This document shows positions 33,347 through 40,673 of a DNA stretch of 64,000 bases, one piece after another. The translations under genes were made by a program, and so were the position numbers. This DNA is from Ardenticatenaceae bacterium (GTDB lineage Bacteria > Chloroflexota > Anaerolineae > Promineifilales > Promineifilaceae), in NCBI GenBank assembly GCA_020634395.1, contig JACKBU010000007.1, forward strand, positions 106,134-170,133, read 5' to 3'. Position 1 is the stretch's first letter, and each line of letters opens with the position of its first letter. The notes beneath the pieces were generated by a model. The model made no database searches, was not told where the DNA came from, and saw only the letters and a list, made by a program, of their open reading frames with translations.

Positions 33347-34275
33347 GATTCGCCTCCCATTAGCAGGGCCACGCGGTCTACATAATACGTGCCCTGGAAA
33401 ACGTCGCCATTCTTCACATAAATGCCGGTTATGTAGACATAATCCGGGTCATACGGCAGTTGATCCAGCCAAATGATCACCTCAACCCAGGTATTGGGCG
33501 GGATTTCGGCGTTTAGCCCCAAATAATACAGCCGCGTTTCCGAGAAAAAGCTCTCCCCTTCCGCCTGCTCCACCGAATCGTCGTCTTCTGTCCAATAGGG
33601 GGTGGCGTTGCTGCCTAAAATGGTCACGGCCATTTCGTCGAGGGGCAAATAGTCGTCGCCGCTGTTCAGCCACAGACTGACGCCCAGCACATCTTCGCGC
33701 AAATATTCTTGCAGGGCGCCCGGCGCTACGGTGAAAAAAACTGCGCCAAATTCTGCCAATGGGGTAACGCTGGCGGCGACATCGCCGCTGTAGACAACGG
33801 CCGTTTCTGTCAGCGTATACGTAATCCCCCAACTTTCGCCCAATGTCCAATTTGGGTCTAGCTCGTCGTCGTAGATGATGATTTCGTTGAAACGGCCGTC
33901 CTCCGGCAGCGCGGCAATGGCGAGGGGCGCGGCCGTCGCCTCGGCTTGCGGCGTTTCGTCCGGCGGCGGGGTGGGGGAGGGCGGCGGCGTCATCGTGGGG
34001 GTGGAGGTGGGGCGGCGCGTGGGCAATGGCCGGGGCGTGGGCGAGGGCACAAAGGCAAACAGGGCGGAGATGGTGGGCGTGTAGGGGCCAGAGGGGGTGG
34101 GGACGGCCGTTTCTACCGCTCCATCTCCGGCAAAATAGGGGTGGATGGTTGGCGTTTCTGCGGCGCCGGCTTGTACGGCCGTTTCGCCGCCGCACGCGGA
34201 GAGAAGCGCTGCGAAAGCGATAAGCAATGCTAAATAATGAATGGTGAATGGTGAATGGTGAATGGTGAATTTCAT
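33343..34275 (-). CDS. Lipoprotein sharing the N-terminal module of the GH44 enzyme
   Basis: ATG 34275 (MKFTIHH) is preferred; ATG 34293 would add six residues. The signal ends in a lipobox (LLSACGG). A Pro/Thr/Ser-rich linker (residues about 60-120) leads to a beta-rich domain (about 130-310). Several stretches match the GH44 protein: LGVSLWLNSGDDYLP vs LGLRFWLNPGSQPMP, PPNTWVEVIIW vs PANTWTPVEVW, and TYYVDRVALL vs TYYVDDVALI. It thus looks like the non-catalytic module of its neighbour as a free surface protein, perhaps for polysaccharide binding. Heptamer repeats encode part of its signal peptide. The genes overlap by four bases. Confidence 0.82.
   Translation of the reverse strand: MKFTIHHSPFTIHYLALLIAFAALLSACGGETAVQAGAAETPTIHPYFAGDGAVETAVPTPSGPYTPTISALFAFVPSPTPRPLPTRRPTSTPTMTPPPSPTPPPDETPQAEATAAPLAIAALPEDGRFNEIIIYDDELDPNWTLGESWGITYTLTETAVVYSGDVAASVTPLAEFGAVFFTVAPGALQEYLREDVLGVSLWLNSGDDYLPLDEMAVTILGSNATPYWTEDDDSVEQAEGESFFSETRLYYLGLNAEIPPNTWVEVIIWLDQLPYDPDYVYITGIYVKNGDVFQGTYYVDRVALLMGGES
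34239..34270. repeat. Heptamer tandem repeat GAATGGT in a signal-peptide coding region
   Basis: Four perfect GAATGGT units (read on the plus strand) lie at the 5' end of the lipoprotein gene and encode the sequence TIHHSPFTIHH-like part of its leader. The array overlaps the translation start region. Confidence 0.75.
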
Positions 34276-34282
34276 GCCGCTT

Positions 34283-35350
34283 TCATCCCTCATTCTTCAT
34301 AATTTCGACTAGCCGGGCTGCGTTTTTGCGGGCGTCGAAGCGGGAAAGGGCACGGGCGCGGGCGGCCTGGCCCAGGCGTTGGCGCAGCGCGGGGTCGGCG
34401 ATGAGTCGCTCGAAGGCATGTATCAGGCCGCGCAGGTCGCCGGGGGGCAGCAGGTAGCCCGTTTCGCCGTCGGCTACGACATCGGTCAGCCCGCCGACGC
34501 GGGTGGCGATGACAGGCAGGCCCACAGCGCTGGCTTCCATTGCGGCAATGCCGAACGCTTCGGCTTCGGTGGGCAGCGCAAAGATGTCGCAGGATTGGTA
34601 GAGGGCGATGAGGGCGGCGTCGTTGGGGCGCAGGCCGGGGTAGGTGCGGATGTTGGCGGCGGGGGGCACGGCCGTGCGCGTGACGAGATGCAGCGAGGCC
34701 GCGCCGGGCGGCAGGGCGGCAAAGGCTTGCAGCAGCAAATGACCTCCTTTGCGGTACAAATCGCCGCCGACGAACAAAATGTGGGCCGCGCCGCCTGCTT
34801 TTTTGTGGCCGGGCTGCCATAGTGCGGTGTCTACGCCGGGGGGCAGCGTTTCGATTTTGTCCAAAGCGACGCCGTAATCTTGCAGCAGGGAGGCGCGTGT
34901 CCAGGTTGACCAGGGCAGCACCCGCGCTGCGCCTTGAAAGAGCCGCCGGTTGACGCGGTGTTTGTAGGCGGTCAGCAGGCCGCCCCTGTCTGGCGTGTGG
35001 TTATAGTGGCGGGCCATGTCGTCGTATTGGCGGGGGGTGATGTCGGTGCAGAGGATGTACGGCCGTTGCCTGCCCATCCGCCCCGCCAACGCCGCCGGAA
35101 CCTGCGTGTTGTACACCAGTAAATCGGCGGGGGCGCGTAAACCGGCGCGTACCTGCGCCCGGCCGCGCAGCGTACCGCGCACATTTTGCGGCAAAATGGT
35201 TAGCCGTTCCCACAGGCCGCCGGGCTGGAAGTAGCTGACTTCTACCCAACGCGCCGCAATCTGCGGCGTCGGCTCGATGAACCGCCGCAGGTTTTCGTAA
35301 AAGGTGCGGTGGCCGATGTGCTGTTCCATGAGGAAGGTGACGGTTAGCAT
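34283..35350 (-). CDS. GT4-family glycosyltransferase
   Basis: The 355-residue GT-B protein starts MLTVTFLMEQHIGHRTFYEN and carries ILFVGGDLYRKGGHLLLQAF, a donor-site region EAFGIAAMEASAVGLPVIATRVGG, and VVADGETGYLLPPGD. It resembles the gene at 29661-30767 in length, N-terminus and the glycine motif, so duplication is likely. The TGA overlaps the long form of the next gene. It is probably part of one operon running from the Wzz gene down to 28 kb. Confidence 0.92.
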   Translation of the reverse strand: MLTVTFLMEQHIGHRTFYENLRRFIEPTPQIAARWVEVSYFQPGGLWERLTILPQNVRGTLRGRAQVRAGLRAPADLLVYNTQVPAALAGRMGRQRPYILCTDITPRQYDDMARHYNHTPDRGGLLTAYKHRVNRRLFQGAARVLPWSTWTRASLLQDYGVALDKIETLPPGVDTALWQPGHKKAGGAAHILFVGGDLYRKGGHLLLQAFAALPPGAASLHLVTRTAVPPAANIRTYPGLRPNDAALIALYQSCDIFALPTEAEAFGIAAMEASAVGLPVIATRVGGLTDVVADGETGYLLPPGDLRGLIHAFERLIADPALRQRLGQAARARALSRFDARKNAARLVEIMKNEG

Positions 35351-35384
35351 AATGGTTGGGGGTCAGTTGGCGGCTGATTGCCGA

Positions 35385-35906
35385 TTACTCCAAAACACGG
35401 GCTGGAATGCCAACGGCCGTTTTCCCCGGCGGCACATCCCTCACCACCACTGCATTAGCGCCAATCAGGCAGCCATCTCCCAGGGTAATGTCGCCCAGTA
35501 CGCGAGCGCCCGCGCCAATAAAAACACCTCTGCCAATGGCGGGAAACTTCCACTCGTTACGCATCCCAATGGTCACGGCGGCGATGACGCTGCAATTGTC
35601 GCCCATTTTGCGCACGGAAATGACCGTGCCGATGGGGTGGGCGATGTACAACCCGCCGCCAATATCCGCGCCGGGCGAGATTTCCAGCCCGTACCGCTTG
35701 TAAATTTGGCGCTGCATGAAGCCGGGCATGAAGGGAATGCGCCGCCATTTGCACCACGAACCAAAGCGAAACAGCAGCATGGCCCGCAGTGGCATATGGT
35801 GCAGCAGCAGTTTTAGCAGCGTTTTCAGGGTGATGGCTTCCGGGTCGGCTACCTGTTGCGGCACAACCCAACGGGCGGCGTCCATTTTGAAGAGTTTCCA
35901 GTACAT
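35385..35906 (-). CDS. Serine acetyltransferase-like hexapeptide acyltransferase
   Basis: ATG 35906 follows GGAGAAAC, a good ribosome-binding site; the open frame begins four codons earlier at TTG. The 173-residue protein has a helical N-terminus (about 1-75) and a left-handed beta-helix with ISPGADIGGGLYIAHPIGTV, VTIGMRNEWKFPAIGRGVFI and GAGARVLGDITLGDGCLIGANAVV. The catalytic His lies in YIAHPIGTV. CysE-like proteins in polysaccharide loci usually O-acetylate sugars, so polymer acetylation is the likely role rather than cysteine synthesis. Confidence 0.9.
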   Translation of the reverse strand: MYWKLFKMDAARWVVPQQVADPEAITLKTLLKLLLHHMPLRAMLLFRFGSWCKWRRIPFMPGFMQRQIYKRYGLEISPGADIGGGLYIAHPIGTVISVRKMGDNCSVIAAVTIGMRNEWKFPAIGRGVFIGAGARVLGDITLGDGCLIGANAVVVRDVPPGKTAVGIPARVLE

Positions 35907-35921
35907 ATGTTTCTCCAATCT

Positions 35922-36935
35922 CTACTTTGTCGGCGGGCCAACTTTCTCCGTCGCATTGGCGGCTAATTCAAAAAATGCCTGCTTGCCGCCCAACTCGTCG
36001 CTGATGCCCTGGTAGTGGCGCAGGTTGAAGATGGCGCTGTAGGCGAAGCGCGGAATTTGCGGCAGGCGCAGGGTGTGGCCGAGCAGGGCGATTTGTTTGC
36101 TGGTGGCGATGACGAATTGGCTGAGGCGGGGCCTGTCCAGGCAGAGGCGGGCGAGGCGTTGGATGAGGGGGTGGCGGCTGTGACGAAATTCGTAGGCGAT
36201 GGTGGGCAGCAGCCAGGTCTGGCCTTTATCGCGGGTGAAGATGACATCGTTACGGCCGTACACATACGGAATCGCCAGCCACGAGGCAAAACTACGCTCG
36301 GCATAATGGTAGCCAACAGCCTCCGCATTAAAGAGGAAGCGCAGCCCGCGATCCGCCAATCGGTAAGCCAACTCCACATCCTCGGCGCGGCGAAAGTTGG
36401 CGTCGAAGCCGCCCGCATCCAGCAAATGCTGCCGCCGCAGCGAGGTGTTGCCGGTGTAAAACTGCCTCGCCGTCGGCTGCCAGCGCCCGGCGGCCATGTC
36501 GTCATACTGCTTGGTCAGCATCGCCTGTTCCCACTGCACCCAGGGCTTCATGGCAAAGTCGGGCGGCGTAAGCATTGGTCCCATCACCACCACATCTGCG
36601 CCGTTGGCTTCGTGCCACTTAACATGTTCGGCAATTAGCTGCGGCGCAGGAACCACGTCATCGTCAATGAACAGCACCAACTCGCCCGCCGCCTCTTGCA
36701 AACCATGATTGCGCGTGGCGGCCACGCCCTGGTTGGGCTGGAAGAGAGCGCGGGCAGAGAAACCCGGTTTTTGCAAGAAACTGGGTTTCTGAAGATACGC
36801 ATCTGTGCCGTCGGTTGAGCCGTCGGACACAACAATGACATCGAAATTAGGATAGGTTTGCGCGGCGAGTCCGGCTAAAACTTTTTGCAGCCGTTGCAGC
36901 CGATTGTATGTTGGCAAAATAACGGTAACGTGCAT
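35922..36935 (-). CDS. GT2-family glycosyltransferase
   Basis: ATG 36935 (MHVTVILPTYNRLQRLQ) follows AAAGGGAAAACC and gives the canonical GT2 start; the longer frame adds 12 residues. The GT-A domain has VIVVSDGSTDGTDA, NHGLQEAAGELVLFIDDDVVPAPQ with the metal-binding DDD, and YTGNTSLRRQHLLDAGGFD. The 337-residue protein has no strong membrane helices. A palindromic repeat at 36758-36790 inserts LQKPSFLQKPGFSARA-like residues into the loop after the second strand, apparently tolerated without disrupting the frame. Confidence 0.92.
   Translation of the reverse strand: MHVTVILPTYNRLQRLQKVLAGLAAQTYPNFDVIVVSDGSTDGTDAYLQKPSFLQKPGFSARALFQPNQGVAATRNHGLQEAAGELVLFIDDDVVPAPQLIAEHVKWHEANGADVVVMGPMLTPPDFAMKPWVQWEQAMLTKQYDDMAAGRWQPTARQFYTGNTSLRRQHLLDAGGFDANFRRAEDVELAYRLADRGLRFLFNAEAVGYHYAERSFASWLAIPYVYGRNDVIFTRDKGQTWLLPTIAYEFRHSRHPLIQRLARLCLDRPRLSQFVIATSKQIALLGHTLRLPQIPRFAYSAIFNLRHYQGISDELGGKQAFFELAANATEKVGPPTK
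36758..36790. repeat. AGAAACC...GGTTTCT palindromic repeat within a glycosyltransferase gene
   Basis: AGAAACCCGGTTTTT is followed by AGAAACTGGGTTTCT. The unit belongs to the family at 11345, 16997 and 40676. Here it is in frame inside the GT2 gene and encodes the sequence QKPSFLQKPGFS. Confidence 0.75.
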
Positions 36936-36974
36936 GGTTTTCCCTTTGATAGAGATTGGGGATTGGCGCAACCT

Positions 36975-37523
36975 CTAATCTCCAGTCTCCAATCTCCTAA
37001 TTACTTTTGCCGGGACGCCGGCGGCGACGACGCCGGGCGGAATGTCTTTGGTGACGACGCTGCCCGCGCCAATGACGCTATCTTTGCCAATGGTGACGCC
37101 ATTGAGGACGATGACGCGCCCGCCCAGCCAGACGTTTTCTTCCAAAATGATGGGGCGTGATTCTGGCTTTTCGTGGCGGCGATGGGGTTCGAGGCGGTGA
37201 AAGTCGTTGTCCATCATGATGACGTGTGTGCCGATGTTGCAGCGCGGCCCGATGCGGATAAGCTCGGCGGCGGCGATGGAGCAGCCGTAGTTGATGAAGG
37301 CGCTTTCGCCGATTTCCAGTGTGCCGTTCTCGCCTGCTACCAGCTCGGTCGTGGCGATGGTGGACACCACCCGCACCCGGTCGGCGATGCGCATACGGCC
37401 GTCATTCCGCACAGACGGCCGTCCCCACACCCGCACCCGCTTCCCGCCCAGCGTCGCCCGCCGGAAATACCAGCGTGCCCGCAAAACTGCCCAGCCATCT
37501 TGCCAAAGTTGTCTCAGTTTCAT
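36975..37523 (-). CDS. Hexapeptide-repeat acyltransferase (LbH, WcaF/maltose O-acetyltransferase-like)
   Basis: ATG 37523 (MKLRQLWQDGW) is preferred; the longer frame adds 13 residues partly from heptamer repeats. The 182-residue protein is a left-handed beta-helix with LEIGESAFINYGCSIAAAEL, IRIGPRCNIGTHVIMMDNDF and GRVIVLNGVTIGKDSVIGAGS, ending in IPPGVVAAGVPAKVIRR. The catalytic His is probably in DNDFHRLEPHRR. It would acylate a sugar of the polysaccharide. It forms a tandem with the next, related gene. Confidence 0.9.
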   Translation of the reverse strand: MKLRQLWQDGWAVLRARWYFRRATLGGKRVRVWGRPSVRNDGRMRIADRVRVVSTIATTELVAGENGTLEIGESAFINYGCSIAAAELIRIGPRCNIGTHVIMMDNDFHRLEPHRRHEKPESRPIILEENVWLGGRVIVLNGVTIGKDSVIGAGSVVTKDIPPGVVAAGVPAKVIRRLETGD

Positions 37524-37562
37524 CGTTTCGTGGCCCTTTGTCTCAACTTCACCATTCACCAT

Positions 37563-38108
37563 TCACAATTCCTTGATCGCCTTCGCCGGGACGCCGCCCA
37601 CCACCGTATGCGGCGGCACATCCTTTGTGACGACGGCGCCGGCGGCGACGACCGCGCCATCGCCAATGGTTACGCCGGGGAGAATGGTGGCGCGGGCGCC
37701 AATCCAGCAGCCGTTGCCAATGACCACCGGCTTGGGCGTAAGCGCCCCGGAGCGGTATTCTGGCGTGCCAATGGCGTGGGTTTCGGTTAAAACCATCACT
37801 TGCTGGCCGAAGCCCACATATTGGCCGATGGTGATGCTGTCGCCGAGGTTGAGGAAGCAGCCGACGTTGAAGCGGCAGATGGGGCCGATGGTGAGACGGC
37901 CGTACACATCCCCCTGTCCCGTTATCATCGGCAGCGCCCACATCACCACGCTGGGGTGGATGCCGCGAAAGCCCGCCGCCCGCAGCAGCCGCACCCGCAC
38001 CCGGCTGCCCACATAGGGCGGCAGCGGGGCGAGGAGGATGCGGGCCAGTTGCAAACGGCCGTGCCATCCGGCGGTTTCTTCTCGTAATAATTGGGTGAAT
38101 TTGTTCAT
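37563..38108 (-). CDS. Hexapeptide-repeat acyltransferase (WcaF-like)
   Basis: The 181-residue protein begins MNKFTQLLREETAGWHGRL and contains left-handed beta-helix turns: IHPSVVMWALPMITGQGDVY, LTIGPICRFNVGCFLNLGDS, ITIGQYVGFGQQVMVLTETH (catalytic His) and ATILPGVTIGDGAVVAAGAV, with the usual end VPPHTVVGGVPAKAIKEL. It is related to the adjacent acyltransferase and would modify a nascent repeat unit with acetyl or another small acyl group. A strong hairpin separates it from the Wzy gene. Confidence 0.92.
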   Translation of the reverse strand: MNKFTQLLREETAGWHGRLQLARILLAPLPPYVGSRVRVRLLRAAGFRGIHPSVVMWALPMITGQGDVYGRLTIGPICRFNVGCFLNLGDSITIGQYVGFGQQVMVLTETHAIGTPEYRSGALTPKPVVIGNGCWIGARATILPGVTIGDGAVVAAGAVVTKDVPPHTVVGGVPAKAIKEL

Positions 38109-38122
38109 GGTTTTTGAACTTC

Positions 38123-38155
38123 AGGTTTGACAAATTTTGGAAATTTGTCAAACCT
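38123..38155. repeat. Perfect 15-bp inverted repeat
   Basis: AGGTTTGACAAATTT (38123-38137) pairs with AAATTTGTCAAACCT (38141-38155) around a 3-base loop, directly after the stop codon of the Wzy-like gene. It has the look of an mRNA 3'-end hairpin or a small mobile palindrome; a related TTTGTCAAA core occurs at 39761-39785. Confidence 0.75.
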
Positions 38156-39751
38156 CTAATCCCGCTCTGTCCAAAACGTCCACTTCTTTGGAATCGCCAC
38201 CAGGCCGCCCGCCGGCTGCGGGTCGGGCTGCCAGGGCCAGCGTTTGCGCGGCAAGGGTACGGGATGGCTGGCGACATGCTCAATGCTGTTGATAATGCCC
38301 ATCATCGTGCCAATGTAAATCATGCTTTGGTTGTCCCAAGACATGTCTACGTAGGCGTAGATGTAGTGCATGATGATGTAGAGTACGGCCGTTAACGCAA
38401 TCGCGCTCACATCCCCGCCCGGCAGCCGCCACACCGCCCGCACCCCGGTAATAATCGCCAGGGCCACAAAAAAGACCATCGTCAAAAAGCCGCCTGTGCC
38501 CGTTTTCATCCAAAACCAAATAATGCTGTTGTGCGTGATATATTCCCACCATTCAAAAAAGCTGATGTCCGGCATGGGGTAAGCCAGGTAGAATTTTTTG
38601 CCAAAGCCCACGCCCGTCAGCGGTTCCTGATGGATGGTGTAATCGGAATTGAGATTCTCGATGAGGCGGTACTCGTTGGAGGCCTGGTCGGCGGCATCGG
38701 CTTCATCTTCGGCCACCACCGATTTGATCGCTTTCACGGGCATGGCGAGGGGGCCGCTGGCGTTCCAAAAGACGGCGATATACATGAGGGCAAAGACGCC
38801 CGCCGGGGGCATAATCAGCCAAAAAGCGCGGCGGTTCTCCTTCAGCAAAATAATCGCCATGAGGGCGATGGCGACGCCCAACGTGAGAAACGAGGCGCGG
38901 CGCTGGGTGGCGACGTAGGTCAGCAGCACGGGGGGGGCCAGCAGCGGCAGCAGCAGGCGTTTGGTGGGCGAGCAGCCTTTGTACAGCCACACGGCGGCAA
39001 TTAGCACAAACAGCGTGTTCATGTGCATCGCTGCCGAATGTTCGGTGATGGACTGCATTCGCGTTAAGTCCATTTCGATTTCGACAATGTAGAAGCGCAG
39101 GCCAAACAGCCCTTCGATGAAGAGGGCGAAGGCGATGAACCACATGAGATGGCTGTAATGCTCCCGCTTGTTGAAGAGGTTGCTCACCAACACCAGCATG
39201 GCGATGATGTAGTAGATGGGGCGGGCTTCCCACAGGGCGATGTTCAACACGCCGCCTGTGCCCAGCCCGTAGACCAGCCCAAAGGTGACGAAGCCGGTGA
39301 AGATAACGGCCGTACCCGTCAACTCCCCCGCATAAAACGCCCACTTGCGCCGCAGGGCCATGCGCCCCAACCAGGCTACATAAGTAAGGACAATGTACAA
39401 CTCCAACGGGCTAAAAATCAGGGCGTCATTCAGGTACAGCAGCGATTCGCCGCTGGAAAAGTTTTTGATAAAGGGAAACCAGGGGTCAAGCACATTGTCG
39501 CCCATTAGCCCAAAGCACATAATCAGGTACACGCCGTAGCGCGGCTCTTTGAAAATGAGCGCCGCGCCCAACAGGTAAATCAGCCAGCCAATGGCCGACG
39601 GGCTGGCGGGCAGCCCGGTACGCAGCATGGAAAGGCCAATCATGCCGCTGAGTCCTAGCAGCGCCAAAAACCACAGCGTCCAGGTTAACCTGGCTCGCTG
39701 CGCCTGGGCGCTGGCGGTCAATTGCGGGCGGTCGTCAAAGGTGTCGAGCAT
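38156..39751 (-). CDS. O-antigen ligase/polymerase-like (Wzy) membrane protein
   Basis: The 531-residue protein has a cytoplasmic N-terminus and about eleven or twelve hydrophobic helices, including LWFLALLGLSGMIGLSMLRT, GWLIYLLGAALIF and LLLPLLAPPVLLTYVA. A long extracytoplasmic loop before the last helices (about 370-430) contains EYRLIENLNSDYTIHQEPLT and TGVGFGKKFYLAYP, as in the O-antigen ligase/Wzy superfamily. It probably polymerises or ligates repeat units at the outer face of the membrane after flipping by the neighbouring Wzx. Confidence 0.87.
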   Translation of the reverse strand: MLDTFDDRPQLTASAQAQRARLTWTLWFLALLGLSGMIGLSMLRTGLPASPSAIGWLIYLLGAALIFKEPRYGVYLIMCFGLMGDNVLDPWFPFIKNFSSGESLLYLNDALIFSPLELYIVLTYVAWLGRMALRRKWAFYAGELTGTAVIFTGFVTFGLVYGLGTGGVLNIALWEARPIYYIIAMLVLVSNLFNKREHYSHLMWFIAFALFIEGLFGLRFYIVEIEMDLTRMQSITEHSAAMHMNTLFVLIAAVWLYKGCSPTKRLLLPLLAPPVLLTYVATQRRASFLTLGVAIALMAIILLKENRRAFWLIMPPAGVFALMYIAVFWNASGPLAMPVKAIKSVVAEDEADAADQASNEYRLIENLNSDYTIHQEPLTGVGFGKKFYLAYPMPDISFFEWWEYITHNSIIWFWMKTGTGGFLTMVFFVALAIITGVRAVWRLPGGDVSAIALTAVLYIIMHYIYAYVDMSWDNQSMIYIGTMMGIINSIEHVASHPVPLPRKRWPWQPDPQPAGGLVAIPKKWTFWTERD

Positions 39752-39760
39752 GGTGGTGTG

Positions 39761-39785
39761 TTGGGCAATTTGTCAAATTGCCCAA
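39761..39785. repeat. 11-bp inverted repeat upstream of the Wzy-like gene
   Basis: TTGGGCAATTT (39761-39771) pairs perfectly with AAATTGCCCAA (39775-39785). It lies just upstream of the Wzy ATG (39751) and downstream of the 47-residue peptide gene, so it could form a hairpin in the leader. Confidence 0.65.
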
Positions 39786-39790
39786 CAAAA

Positions 39791-39934
39791 TCAAATCTTG
39801 TGCAAAAAGTAGTAGCCAAAGCAAATGTACAGCGTCAGCCCCGCCACAAGCAGGCGGCGCGTCCATTTGCCCCGGTTCCAGGTGACAATGCCGATGAAGA
39901 AGGCCAGGAAGTTAAAGAGGAAGAAGAAGGTCAT
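39791..39934 (-). CDS. 47-residue membrane peptide overlapping the BY-kinase-like gene
   Basis: An ATG at 39934 overlaps the TGA of the preceding gene (ATGA) and opens a 47-codon frame. The peptide begins MTFFFLFNFLAFFIGIVTW, then a basic loop NRGKWTRR, then a second hydrophobic stretch LLVAGLTLYICFGYYFLH. It is thus a two-helix hairpin with a positively charged turn. The overlap with the upstream gene, the lack of competing frames and the operon position support a real gene. I recognise no family; a small partner of the Wzz or Wzy machinery is possible. Confidence 0.65.
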   Translation of the reverse strand: MTFFFLFNFLAFFIGIVTWNRGKWTRRLLVAGLTLYICFGYYFLHKI

Positions 39935-40665
39935 TCTTGCGGGATGTATTTTAGGAATAGCTTGGGTGTTTTGACGATGACTTGGTTGAGGATGACGCCG
40001 AGGATGTGTAGGTGGGCGATGTCGTCGAGGGCGCGTTTGGTGTTTTCGATGGAGGTGACGCCTTGTTTGATGACGAGGCAGCTTCCGTTGCTGAGGGAGG
40101 CCAGGGGGATGGCGTCGCTGGTGGCGAGGATGGCGGGGGTGTCGAGCAGCAGGTGGTCGTATCGTTTGCCCAGTTCGTCTAAGTAGAGTTTGAGTTGGCT
40201 GCTGCGGGCGGTGTACGGCCGTTTCCCCACCTCCATCTCCCCCGCCGGCAGCAGCGCCAGGTTGGGCAAGTGCGTCTGCACCAACGCCTCATCCAGCGAC
40301 GCTTCCTCGGCCAGTACGCCCGCCAGCCCCGGCGAAGTCACATCGGCGAGCAAGGTTTGTTGGCCGGGCCAGTGCCAGTTTAGCTCCACGACACAGACAG
40401 AAACGGCCGTATCCGCTGCCAACACCGTACCCAACGCCAACGCCGAATACGTCACCCCCTCTTCGCGCAGCGTAGAAACCAGGGCCAGACGCGACGGCAG
40501 CGCTTCCGTGCGCGTCAGCCGCGCCAGCATGTGGCGGTAACTGCGCACCACCTCGCCGGGAAACGTCAGCCAGGGTGCAGTCTCCGACCTTCCGACATCG
40601 GAGGCGATGCTCAATGATGGAACGGGGGCATTGCGTTCGACGATGCGTTTCCCTTTTTTCGCCAT
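39931..40665 (-). CDS. CpsD/BY-kinase-like P-loop protein with degenerate Walker A
   Basis: The 244-residue protein aligns in pattern with the cytoplasmic CpsD/CapB tyrosine kinases that partner Wzz: a SRLALVSTLREEGVTYSALA start in place of the P-loop, a VVELNWHWPGQ stretch where Walker A' (VLLIDxDxRxP) should be, GLAGVLAEEASLDEAL, LALLPAGEMEVGKRP and a Walker B-like LLLDTPAILATSDAIPLA. The Walker A lysine and Gly-Lys-Ser/Thr signature are missing and no C-terminal tyrosine cluster is seen. It is probably an inactive, regulatory relative. The Wzz gene is close by in the same operon. Confidence 0.82.
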   Translation of the reverse strand: MAKKGKRIVERNAPVPSLSIASDVGRSETAPWLTFPGEVVRSYRHMLARLTRTEALPSRLALVSTLREEGVTYSALALGTVLAADTAVSVCVVELNWHWPGQQTLLADVTSPGLAGVLAEEASLDEALVQTHLPNLALLPAGEMEVGKRPYTARSSQLKLYLDELGKRYDHLLLDTPAILATSDAIPLASLSNGSCLVIKQGVTSIENTKRALDDIAHLHILGVILNQVIVKTPKLFLKYIPQE

Positions 40666-40673
40666 AAGTCAGC

